Origin: a virus
DNA length: 60,277 bases
Strand: one strand, 5' to 3'
IMG/VR virus record: IMGVR_UViG_3300030380_002146
Location: 1-60,277 of that record
The notes under the pieces were generated by a model. It had not been told where the DNA came from, searched no databases, and was given only the letters and a program-made list of their open reading frames with translations. This document shows, piece after piece, positions 25,272 to 32,731 of the stretch (the stretch's first letter is position 1; every line of letters begins with the position of its first letter). The position numbers and the translations under genes were made by a program.

Positions 25272-26317
25272 TTACATTTCGTGGAGATAACGTAGAAGAA
25301 GTATTTCAAATAGCTTTACTGTCATTACGAGATCCGTCTAGCACGGTAAAGATACCAACTCGAAATGGCGATGTCTTAATGTTTAGAGACCCTGTTTGTT
25401 CTACTTACAACTTTCCAAGAGAACGAGTAATGTTTATTCCTGAGAGAGATTGTAATCCTTTTTTCCATTTTATAGAGGGCTTATGGATGTTAGCTGGACG
25501 AAGAGACGTAGAACCATTGGCACGATTCGTAAAAAGAATGAGAGAGTTTTCTGACGATGGAAACTTTTTATATGGATCTTACGGCTATCGTTGGAGACAC
25601 CAGTTTGGTTATGATCAGCTTCATAGTGTTATACAAAAACTAAAAGATAATAAATGGGATAGACGAATAGTTTTATCAATGTGGGATCCTGTACATGATC
25701 TTCATTATGTAGGTAAAGATGTTCCATGTAATACTCAAATATATTTTAAAGCCTATCCAACAAAAGAACTAGGGGAAGAGCATAACCAGATTAAATTAGA
25801 TATGACAGTTTGTTGTAGATCTAATGATTTAATTTGGGGTGCTTACGGTGCTAACGCAGTCCACTTTAGTATGCTTCATGAATATATAGCAACAATGTCA
25901 GGATTAAGTGTGGGTTGTTATCATCAAATTAGTAATAATGCTCATGTTTATTTAGATGTTTGGAATGAGTTAGATAAGAAACTTTCTAAAGGTATTTCTC
26001 CCCATGGTTATGAAACAGATCCAGATATGACTTGGCTAGACTTAATACAAGATAAACAAAACTTCGATAAGGATTTAAATTATTTCTTTAACTTGTTTTG
26101 TTCTAGTAAAGATAATGAAGAACTAGGTGGCATGTGGATAACACCAGATCATTTTAGTAATATGAAAACATTTGCTTACACAGCGATACCTATTGTTGAG
26201 GCATGGAACTATTATAAACAAAAAGACTATGACCATGCTATATTACAAGCCTCGACTATCCAAGCACCAGATTGGAGAAAAGCATGTATGGAGTGGTTAG
26301 AAAGGAAAGTAAAATGA
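25268..26317 (+). CDS. Thymidylate synthase-fold enzyme, likely dUMP hydroxymethylase
   Basis: 349 residues. The catalytic Cys154 lies in DVPCNTQ. The folate/dUMP-binding segment is CCRSNDLIWGAYGANAVHF (182-200), with R184, D187 and N196 near positions of the thymidylate-synthase R, D and N residues. Asn rather than Asp at the last position fits uracil, not cytosine, as substrate. The RSND...WG form recalls pyrimidine hydroxymethylases. Beside an aGPT-Pplase gene, synthesis of 5-hydroxymethyl-dUMP is more likely than plain dTMP. Discrimination needs biochemistry. Confidence 0.78.
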   Translation: MITFRGDNVEEVFQIALLSLRDPSSTVKIPTRNGDVLMFRDPVCSTYNFPRERVMFIPERDCNPFFHFIEGLWMLAGRRDVEPLARFVKRMREFSDDGNFLYGSYGYRWRHQFGYDQLHSVIQKLKDNKWDRRIVLSMWDPVHDLHYVGKDVPCNTQIYFKAYPTKELGEEHNQIKLDMTVCCRSNDLIWGAYGANAVHFSMLHEYIATMSGLSVGCYHQISNNAHVYLDVWNELDKKLSKGISPHGYETDPDMTWLDLIQDKQNFDKDLNYFFNLFCSSKDNEELGGMWITPDHFSNMKTFAYTAIPIVEAWNYYKQKDYDHAILQASTIQAPDWRKACMEWLERKVK

Positions 26318-26625
26318 GTAATCAAGCAACTAGAAGTAAGATAATTCAAAAAGTAAATAAATTAGCTAACGAAGATGTAACAGGTCTACACGAAGCAGAA
26401 AAGTCTTATGGAGATAGCTGGAAAAAGCGTGGAGGCATAGGGGCTTTTATGATGTTAGCTAGGAAGTGGGATCGTATAGAAAACCAAGCAAACGACTATA
26501 CTTACGATATCTTCTTAGCTTTAGACGAAGATAAGAGACCAGAGGGGCTTATAGACGATATAAGAGACCTTAGACGCTATCTACTACTAGTCGAGGCAGA
26601 AATGGCTTTACAAAAGAATGGGTAA
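26314..26625 (+). CDS. Nucleotide-modification-associated domain 1-like protein
   Basis: 103 residues from ATG 26314, overlapping the previous stop by four bases with AAAGGAAAG upstream; the longer frame from 26272 is not needed. The pattern YGDSWKKRGGIGAFMMLARKWDR, then DDIRDLRRYLLLVEAEM, resembles Nmad1 (DUF1599) proteins, which occur with base-modification genes. I am unsure of the assignment. Operon position beside the TS/aGPT-Pplase pair supports a supporting role in modified-nucleotide metabolism. Confidence 0.5.
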   Translation: MSNQATRSKIIQKVNKLANEDVTGLHEAEKSYGDSWKKRGGIGAFMMLARKWDRIENQANDYTYDIFLALDEDKRPEGLIDDIRDLRRYLLLVEAEMALQKNG

Positions 26626-26662
26626 TACGGTAAAATCTTCCCAACAGAAAGGGAAGAAAGAT

Positions 26663-28618
26663 ATGTTTAAACAAAAGAACCCATTACAACAACCGTTGTT
26701 TACTCCTGATAGTTCTTGGACACCCCCAGAGTTTTTACCAGACTTATCTTCAGCTAAAGAAATAGCTATCGACCTTGAAACATGGGATCCAAACCTTAGA
26801 AACAAAGGTGCAGGTTGGGCTAGGAAAGATGGACAGATTGTTGGTATAGCTGTAGCTACTGACGGTTGGCAAGGTTATTTGCCTATTCGACATCGTGCTG
26901 GAGGCAACTTAGACGAAAACGCTGTCATGAGTTGGATGAAAGATGTAGCTAAAACGAAAGCTGATAAAGTTTGTCATAACGCTTCTTATGATATTGGCTG
27001 GTTAAAAGCTGAAGGTATTGAAGTTAAAGGTCGTATTATAGATACTATGATTGGTGCACCTTTGATTGATGAAAATAGATTTAGTTACTCTTTAAATAAC
27101 TTAGGTAAAACATATCTACAAGAAACTAAAAGCGAAGAACTATTATACGATGCTGCCCAAGCATGGGGTGTAGATGCAAAAGCAGGGTTATATCAGATTC
27201 CCCCTATGTATGTTGGTCCATATGCAGAGCAAGATGCTGCGATGACTTTACGACTATGGAACTGGCAAAAGTCAGAAATATCTAGGCAAGACTTATGGTC
27301 TGTATTCGATTTAGAAACGTCTATACTTCCTTTACTTATAGATATGAGAATGAAAGGTGTTAAAGTAGACCTAGAAGCTACAGAAAGACTATCTAAACAG
27401 TTTCAAGCAAAAGAGATGGAGTCTCTTCATCGCATAAAGCAACTCGTAGGCGAAGAAGTAGAAATATGGGCTAATGCTTCCATAGAAAAAGCATTCAAAA
27501 AACTCAACTTATCATTTAACTATACCGAAAAAGGATCACCGTCATTCCAGCAATCGTGGCTTGAAGCCCATGAACATGAGTTCCCACAGCTAATCGTAAA
27601 AGCACGAAAGATGAATAAAGCTAGGACAACTTTTATTGACGGTATGCTTATGAGTAATCAACAAAATGGTCGTATTCATGCAGAACTTCATCCACTACGT
27701 TCTGATGATGGGGGAACGGTTACTGGACGATTTAGTTACAGTAACCCAAACCTCCAACAAGTACCTGCAAGAGATCCTGAGATTGGTGCAGCAATAAGAT
27801 CCCTCTTCATCCCTGAAGACAACTGCGAGTGGGGAGCATTCGATTATTCTCAGCAAGAACCAAGATTAGTTGTTCATTACGCAGAGATGATGCAGTTAAG
27901 AGGTGCAAAAGATGCAGGAGATGCATTTAGAGACGGTGATGCAGACTTCCATCAAGTCGTAGCCGATATGGCAGGCATAAAAAGAAAGCAAGCAAAAAAC
28001 ATCAACCTTGGTTTGTTTTACTCTATGGGTGTAAAAAAGCTGTCTGATAGTCTAGGGCTAACCTTAGACGAAGGAAAAGAATTATTTGGTCGATATCATG
28101 AACGAGTACCTTTTGTAAAAGCGTTAAGTGAGCGTGCAATAAGACGAGCATCTGATCAAGGCAGTATAAGAACATTACTTGGTAGACGTTGTCGGTTCGA
28201 TAAATGGGAACCATCACAGTTTGGTACACGAAAAATTATGGATCATAAGACTGCCTATGCTGAACACGGTAATGCTATTAAAAGAGCCTTTACTCATAAA
28301 GCTATGAACAGACTTATACAAGGTAGTGCTGCAGATATGACAAAGAAAGCTATGCAGTTATTATATGCAGAGGGCATCATCCCCCATATCCAAGTACATG
28401 ACGAATTAGATTTTTCTATAGAATCGCATGAGCAAGCTGTTCGTATAAAAGAAATTATGGAACACTGTGTAGAACTATCTGTTCCTGTAAAAGTAGACGT
28501 TGATCTTGGTCCAAACTGGGGTGAAGCAAAAGACGCAGAAAAAGCAATAAAGCACGCAGAGTCTGTAAGGGGTTGGACGAGGGGTGCAGAGTCAGATTAC
28601 ACAAAGCAGGCAGTATAG
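26663..28618 (+). CDS. polA: DNA polymerase I (family A) with 3'-5' exonuclease
   Basis: 651 residues from ATG 26663 (AAAGGGAAG upstream); an in-frame ATG at 26618 is an alternative without a site. Exonuclease residues are D37 and E39 in AIDLETW, with CHNASYD and YAEQDAAMTLRLW as Exo II/III. Polymerase motifs: A, DYSQQEPRLV; B, KRKQAKNINLGLFYSMG; C, IQVHDELDF. It copies the phage genome. The residue matching E. coli Phe762 is Leu449. There is no 5' nuclease domain. It is the last gene of the modification operon. Confidence 0.95.
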   Translation: MFKQKNPLQQPLFTPDSSWTPPEFLPDLSSAKEIAIDLETWDPNLRNKGAGWARKDGQIVGIAVATDGWQGYLPIRHRAGGNLDENAVMSWMKDVAKTKADKVCHNASYDIGWLKAEGIEVKGRIIDTMIGAPLIDENRFSYSLNNLGKTYLQETKSEELLYDAAQAWGVDAKAGLYQIPPMYVGPYAEQDAAMTLRLWNWQKSEISRQDLWSVFDLETSILPLLIDMRMKGVKVDLEATERLSKQFQAKEMESLHRIKQLVGEEVEIWANASIEKAFKKLNLSFNYTEKGSPSFQQSWLEAHEHEFPQLIVKARKMNKARTTFIDGMLMSNQQNGRIHAELHPLRSDDGGTVTGRFSYSNPNLQQVPARDPEIGAAIRSLFIPEDNCEWGAFDYSQQEPRLVVHYAEMMQLRGAKDAGDAFRDGDADFHQVVADMAGIKRKQAKNINLGLFYSMGVKKLSDSLGLTLDEGKELFGRYHERVPFVKALSERAIRRASDQGSIRTLLGRRCRFDKWEPSQFGTRKIMDHKTAYAEHGNAIKRAFTHKAMNRLIQGSAADMTKKAMQLLYAEGIIPHIQVHDELDFSIESHEQAVRIKEIMEHCVELSVPVKVDVDLGPNWGEAKDAEKAIKHAESVRGWTRGAESDYTKQAV

Positions 28619-28622
28619 CGAG

Positions 28623-28670
28623 TAAAAACAGGCTTTTCGTATTTTATTCCTTATTATTGCGTAATATAAT
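28623..28670 (+). promoter_or_regulatory. Recurrent promoter module, copy at 28.6 kb
   Basis: TAAAAACA starts 42 bases before TATAAT (28665-28670), with TTCGTATTTTATT between. TAGCGA overlaps the polA stop just upstream. One of at least six copies in the early region with the same 41-43-base spacing. Confidence 0.65.
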
Positions 28671-28690
28671 AATATTTTATAGGAGTAAAA

Positions 28691-28915
28691 ATGTCACAAC
28701 CAATACCTAAAAAAGTCGAAATACCTGTAGTTATGGCTGCAGTATTATGGAAAGCCTTACGCAATAGCAACTGTCCTGAGATGGATTTACTAGCATCATG
28801 CATGATAAATCAAGGTCTCGAGATAGAAGGCTCAGCAGAAGAAGTATATGACTACTATAAGGAGTATCTAATCGCAAATGGATTACTTCAAGAGGAGAGT
28901 GATATTACTCAGTAA
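28691..28915 (+). CDS. Small acidic hypothetical protein
   Basis: 74 residues, first gene after the polA promoter module, with TAGGAGT site. Mostly helical (VVMAAVLWKALRNSNCPEMD; EEVYDYYKEYLIANGLLQEE). No family recognised. Its position at the head of a run of small genes suggests an early host-takeover or accessory role, which is a guess. Confidence 0.55.
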   Translation: MSQPIPKKVEIPVVMAAVLWKALRNSNCPEMDLLASCMINQGLEIEGSAEEVYDYYKEYLIANGLLQEESDITQ

Positions 28916-28939
28916 CCAACTAACTTAGAAAGGATGAAT

Positions 28940-29284
28940 ATGTTAGATAGAAATCACGACAGGGAACACTTCAATAATTTGATGAAGATGTTAGTTGCCT
29001 CAGCTAAAAATGCACAAGCTGAGAAAGAGCAAGTGCTAAGATACCGTGAACGAATCCGAGGCTTATCTAAGAAATATGCTTCAATACTAAAAGAGGATCC
29101 ACACCAAAAAAGAGAGATGGTGGCTGTTCTTCTTAGAGGTATGCATATTTCGATAGAGGGATATAAACAGCATATGGATCGTGTTCAGTGGACAAAACAA
29201 AAAATACAGGAAGCTGTTCGTGTAGAAACCTTAACAGAAAGAGTAACAACTTTTAAACAACTGGAGGCAGTAAGCGATGTCTAA
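28940..29284 (+). CDS. Helical hypothetical protein
   Basis: 114 residues from ATG 28940, spaced correctly from AGAAAGG; the ATG at 28934 lies too close. The predicted product is one long charged helix (AKNAQAEKEQVLRYRERIR; MDRVQWTKQKIQEAVRVETL), probably a coiled coil. Overlaps the next gene by eight bases. Function unknown. Confidence 0.55.
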   Translation: MLDRNHDREHFNNLMKMLVASAKNAQAEKEQVLRYRERIRGLSKKYASILKEDPHQKREMVAVLLRGMHISIEGYKQHMDRVQWTKQKIQEAVRVETLTERVTTFKQLEAVSDV

Positions 29285-29549
29285 TATAGAAATGCAAGAA
29301 CGACGTCAGTGGATGGATAAAGATCAGAAGAAGAAACTTGCGATGGAGTTTCTTTCCTCTACTCGAGGACAGTATATACTTAGTCAGGCTTTATGTTTAG
29401 CTATAGAAAAACTAGAGTCGGTTGACGGTGTCCATAAAGAAGTATCGAATATACATGATATGAATTTACTTCTAGATCATGTCTTTCCTATGTATAAAGG
29501 TCTCATGCGAGATAAAGTAGAGCGTGCACAGGAAGAAGACGATGGCTAA
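29277..29549 (+). CDS. Helical hypothetical protein
   Basis: 90 residues, ATG 29277 preceded by GGAGG. Helical with the segment LSSTRGQYILSQALCLAIEKL, a recurring motif in small marine-phage early proteins, and a C-terminal acidic tail EEDDG. Overlaps neighbours by eight bases on each side. Function unknown. Confidence 0.58.
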   Translation: MSNIEMQERRQWMDKDQKKKLAMEFLSSTRGQYILSQALCLAIEKLESVDGVHKEVSNIHDMNLLLDHVFPMYKGLMRDKVERAQEEDDG

Positions 29550-29919
29550 GTTGTTTTATTATATTGGTCAGATACAAGAAAGAACTGGAGAACATAACTT
29601 CGACTGCACTATCATTTGGTCTGCACCTCAACCACACCAACCTAACTTATTTGGCGACGATAAAGAGGAGCGTGACTGTGCTGCTCAAGACTTTATGGAA
29701 AACCAATGTAGATTTTGGTATGGTGGAGAAGAAGATGAGGATGGGGAAACACGTTCTCATGAGTATAATGAAGATAACGGGTGGTACTCAAAAGATGATT
29801 ACCAGTACCAATGGCGAAATGCTGGGTTTAAAGAAATTTCTGAAAAGACTTTTAAAGAAGTCCAGCCTCTTGTTGCAGATATGACAAGTAGTTATAGGTG
29901 GTACAATGGACTGGACTGA
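29542..29919 (+). CDS. Hypothetical protein rich in Trp/Tyr/Asp
   Basis: 125 residues from ATG 29542 (AGGAAGAAG upstream); the GTG at 29524 is not preferred. Contains many acidic residues and aromatic clusters (QCRFWYGGEEDEDGETRS; DDYQYQWRNAGF). No recognised domain. It overlaps the 394-aa gene by 14 bases. Confidence 0.55.
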   Translation: MAKLFYYIGQIQERTGEHNFDCTIIWSAPQPHQPNLFGDDKEERDCAAQDFMENQCRFWYGGEEDEDGETRSHEYNEDNGWYSKDDYQYQWRNAGFKEISEKTFKEVQPLVADMTSSYRWYNGLD

Positions 29920-31090
29920 TAAACCTTTATTAGCAAGTGAACTAATATCTGCGTTATCAAACCCTACTCGTGGCATAGCAAACTTTGTTTCTGGTAAGTA
30001 TGCTACTGCCATGAGTAAAAACGTACAAATAGATATGGTTCAATCTCAAAAGTTCTTGATTACCGATAACCTTTTAGACCATGCGATAAGAGCAAGTTAT
30101 GTAAAGCCGAAGTATTTACTAGACGGTTTACATAATACAAGACCACCGTTCAATAATATGTGGGTTGAGTGGAACGAAAAGGAACGAGTAAAGAAAAATC
30201 GAAAAGAGTTAGTAAAACTTTGTAAAGAAAAAGGTGCAACGAAAGAAGTTGAACCTTTAATCGATGACGGTATACCAGATCGAATAGGTTATCATATTAA
30301 GAAACTAACTAATGAACGAGAAGATTTAAGAAATTATGCCTATAGAGAGGGAGAAACAATATTATATACTTGTTTCTTTCAAATGGAAGATAAAAGATTT
30401 TATTGTCCTGAAATGGGGTTCAATATGAATTACGAGTGTGATTACGATTATGCGTCTTTTGTAAATACTTGGAATAAACAAAATAATTTTTCACCTGTAA
30501 ACATGACAGAAGAAGTTTTTTACCATAACTGTAATTCGAATGGTGCTATTATGTTAGGAGCGACATATAGCGAAATGTATAAGGGCGATCCTTATATAGA
30601 CCGTATTTTTAGAAATCTCATTCCAGTACAAACATGTTCTACTCACTGGGTTCGATCTGCACAAGATTTCTTAAAACCTGTACAAGAAAAAGAAAGTCTA
30701 CGACATGCTGCAGATTTAAGTAGGTTGGGTGGAGATCCTCGGTTTCTTATCTCGTTACTTAATATGTTAAATTATGACTTAGTTTCTACAGAGACGGTAA
30801 TTCCTCCAAAAAAGATTTCTCATATTTATTTGAGTCGATCTGTTCCAAGAAACGAATATAAAGTTGTACAAATAAATTTACCGAAACCAAGAGGGAAAAG
30901 AGTATACAATAAAATGTTTACTGGTCAAGGGTCACCTAAACGTGAACACTGGAGACGAGGACATTGGAGACGAGTTCATGATAGAAAAGGTAATTTAATA
31001 AAACGTATCTGGATTGGAGAACAAAAGGTTGGCAATGCTGAATTAGGCAAGATCGTACATGATTATGAGTTAGTTCAAAAAAGCCAGTAA
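29906..31090 (+). CDS. Conserved phage protein with basic C-terminal HWRRGHWRR motif
   Basis: 394 residues. Mostly charged, with a Cys/Tyr-rich centre (YTCFFQMEDKRFYCPEMGFN) and a C-terminal motif SPKREHWRRGHWRRVHDR followed by RIWIGEQKVGN. Short RxHxRRGHxRR motifs of this kind end several uncharacterised phage and plasmid proteins; they look nucleic-acid binding. No P-loop is present, so it is not the missing 5-hmdU kinase. Function unknown. Confidence 0.55.
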   Translation: MDWTDKPLLASELISALSNPTRGIANFVSGKYATAMSKNVQIDMVQSQKFLITDNLLDHAIRASYVKPKYLLDGLHNTRPPFNNMWVEWNEKERVKKNRKELVKLCKEKGATKEVEPLIDDGIPDRIGYHIKKLTNEREDLRNYAYREGETILYTCFFQMEDKRFYCPEMGFNMNYECDYDYASFVNTWNKQNNFSPVNMTEEVFYHNCNSNGAIMLGATYSEMYKGDPYIDRIFRNLIPVQTCSTHWVRSAQDFLKPVQEKESLRHAADLSRLGGDPRFLISLLNMLNYDLVSTETVIPPKKISHIYLSRSVPRNEYKVVQINLPKPRGKRVYNKMFTGQGSPKREHWRRGHWRRVHDRKGNLIKRIWIGEQKVGNAELGKIVHDYELVQKSQ

Positions 31091-31135
31091 AAAGATTATT
31101 TTCTAGTTTTATTGTAATTATTATTTTACTATAAT
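31088..31135 (+). promoter_or_regulatory. Recurrent promoter module, copy at 31.1 kb
   Basis: TAAAAAGA overlaps the upstream stop codon and begins exactly 42 bases before TATAAT (31130-31135), with TTTTATTG between, as in the copies at 28.6 and 33.8 kb. Confidence 0.6.
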
Positions 31136-31154
31136 ATAATTATATTGGGTGCTA

Positions 31155-31228
31155 CTAGGTTGAGTACAACGGATAGCTTAATGAGAGGCAAAACACTTGC
31201 ATACCGACCTCTCGCCCTTCAACTATAG
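31155..31228 (+). promoter_or_regulatory. Structured 5' leader RNA candidate
   Basis: After the promoter module, CTAGGTTGA (31155-31163) can pair with TCAACTATAG (31219-31228) with one bulged base. It encloses a second stem GAGAGG (31183-31188) / CCTCTC (31208-31213). The ribosome site AAAGGAAG follows at once, so folding could control the gene at 31240. I do not match it to a known riboswitch. Confidence 0.45.
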
Positions 31229-31239
31229 AAAGGAAGAAT

Positions 31240-31494
31240 ATGTCAGATCTTTATGAATTCGAAGCCAAGTACGAAGTCCATTCCTGTTGGGAACTAGACT
31301 TTGATATCAGAGACGTTTACGCATGGTGGGTAAAATACGAAACATTGTATGTTATCCATGAAAAAGACAGTGATACTAGAATGTATTCCCCAGAATATTC
31401 AGGTCGAACGAATGATCTTAAACATGCTGTATGTTATTATCAAAATGCAGCCTCTGTCGAAGAAAAAACTTTATTTTCAACAGTGGAGGGTTAA
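31240..31494 (+). CDS. Small hypothetical protein behind structured leader
   Basis: 84 residues, AAAGGAAGAAT site. Aromatic and acidic (EVHSCWELDFDIRDVYAWWV; YETLYVIHEKDSDTRMY). The ending is followed directly by the next ATG. No domain recognised. Confidence 0.6.
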   Translation: MSDLYEFEAKYEVHSCWELDFDIRDVYAWWVKYETLYVIHEKDSDTRMYSPEYSGRTNDLKHAVCYYQNAASVEEKTLFSTVEG

Positions 31495-31839
31495 ATGTCT
31501 TTAGAATTAGTATATAAAAAGTCATTGGGGCGATCTTATCGTATCGTTAGCAATGCTTTAGAACAGTTAGTGTCTTACGACTGGTCAGCTATAGACCAGT
31601 CGGATAAGATGACCTTTTCAGGAATTGAGTCAAATGAGCCAAGAAAGTTAGAGCATGGCTTCCAAACTAGTATTATCGACGGCAACCATTTAGAAGTATA
31701 CCTTGCTGATGGAACCATACATCAGTTTGAGTTAAAGCTAGTTAATACACTCACAGATGGTTCTATTGGACAATTCCAAGAACTATTGGAGCAGGAGGTA
31801 ATACAGGATCCATATTCAAGAGATGGGAGGGAAGGATAA
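31495..31839 (+). CDS. Hypothetical early protein
   Basis: 114 residues. No recognised domain; mixed alpha/beta composition. The coding sequence includes a perfect 9-bp hairpin at 31578-31602 (CGACTGGTC / GACCAGTCG, 7-base loop), which encodes part of YDWSAIDQSD. Its stop overlaps the next start by one base. Confidence 0.58.
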   Translation: MSLELVYKKSLGRSYRIVSNALEQLVSYDWSAIDQSDKMTFSGIESNEPRKLEHGFQTSIIDGNHLEVYLADGTIHQFELKLVNTLTDGSIGQFQELLEQEVIQDPYSRDGREG

Positions 31840-32018
31840 TGCCTAAACCTAAAGAAATCACTGGTTACGATATAATAATACATTGGAGTGATGGCACTAA
31901 AGAAGATCTAGATACTTATGGTCCATATCCTTATAATAAAAGTTTAGATTATTATTTAGACGCAATACAAGAAGAAGTAAATGAACAAACAGATGAAACG
32001 GAGGAAAGTGATGCCTAA
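31839..32018 (+). CDS. Small acidic protein (59 aa)
   Basis: Starts MPKPKEITGYDIIIHWSDG, with AAGGAT just upstream, overlapping the previous stop. Its last codons (EESDA stop) lie over the ribosome site and start of the next gene. The tight coupling on both ends and sensible codon use make it probably real. It may be related to the two MPKY proteins that follow. Function unknown. Confidence 0.6.
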   Translation: MPKPKEITGYDIIIHWSDGTKEDLDTYGPYPYNKSLDYYLDAIQEEVNEQTDETEESDA

Positions 32019-32172
32019 ATACAAAGTAATCGTAAGCCACCTTGAGTCACAAGAGTGGTCAATAGTGGCTTCAAACGAAAAAGAAGCTAGAGATAATTGG
32101 GGTATAGGAGACTTTGAAGGTGCTTCTTCAATAAGCCATGAAATTGTATCTGTGGAGGAAAGTGATGCCTAA
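32011..32172 (+). CDS. Small MPKY-domain protein (53 aa)
   Basis: Start at ATG 32011 behind GGAGGAAAGTG; the Met at 31981 is less likely. MPKYKVIVSHLESQEWSIVA, then NEKEARDNWG, is a short alpha/beta domain seen in phage proteins. The same domain forms the N-terminus of the next gene, so it is a stand-alone paralogue. Ends with the same EESDA coupling sequence as the gene before. Confidence 0.65.
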   Translation: MPKYKVIVSHLESQEWSIVASNEKEARDNWGIGDFEGASSISHEIVSVEESDA

Positions 32173-32731
32173 ATATATTGTAAAGACTTATGCAACCTGT
32201 GACTTTGAATATCTTGTAGATGTAGATGAGGGTTGTTCTGAACACAGTGCTGAAGAAGTAGTTTGGGAAGATGGGATTGCCTTAAATGGTGGTGAGACTG
32301 TTAATGTCTACGACGAACAAATAGACCGTGGTGCAACAGTCCTATATCAAGATGGCGATGAAGAAAGTGCTATTCAAGGGTACGGTGGAATTGTAGATGC
32401 TATACAAAAGTGGCATACAGGTCTTAACCTAATCGAAGGCAGTTCAGATAAAGATCAGATTGTAAAGCTAGTTGAAGAGTTTGGCGAACTATCTAGGTCT
32501 ATTATCCGTACCCCAAAAGTAACAGAAAAGTGGCTCAACGAAAACGGCTACCCTGTATCACGAGACAATCTCCGTGATTCGATTGGCGATATGATTGTTG
32601 TCCTTATTAATATAGCTATGCGAAACGATTTATCTTTATACGAATGTATGAAGAAAGCATACGATGAAATCAAAAGTCGTAAAGGTAAAATGGTTGATGG
32701 TTCTTTTATAAAGGAGGAAGTGAATGGATAG
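32165..32731 (+). CDS. MazG-like nucleotide pyrophosphohydrolase with N-terminal MPKY domain
   Basis: 188 residues from ATG 32165 (GGAGG upstream). Residues 1-50 repeat the MPKY domain. Residues ~73-185 are an all-alpha NTP pyrophosphohydrolase: metal-binding KLVEEFGELS (101-110), then RDSIGDM (137-143), and SRKGKMVDGSFIKE (171-184). Such enzymes cleave (d)NTPs to NMPs and can purge unwanted nucleotides, for example unmodified or damaged dNTPs, or alter alarmones. Domain fusion is unusual. Context with the hydroxymethylase operon suggests nucleotide-pool control (inference). Confidence 0.78.
   Translation: MPKYIVKTYATCDFEYLVDVDEGCSEHSAEEVVWEDGIALNGGETVNVYDEQIDRGATVLYQDGDEESAIQGYGGIVDAIQKWHTGLNLIEGSSDKDQIVKLVEEFGELSRSIIRTPKVTEKWLNENGYPVSRDNLRDSIGDMIVVLINIAMRNDLSLYECMKKAYDEIKSRKGKMVDGSFIKEEVNG

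Noticed and set aside
29906-31090. Missing 5-hmdU kinase
   Set aside because: No Walker A (GxxxxGK[ST]) motif is present in the 394-aa protein.
31155-31228. Known riboswitch class
   Set aside because: I could not match conserved cores of glutamine, SAM or preQ1 riboswitches known from marine genomes, so it is left as an unassigned structured leader.
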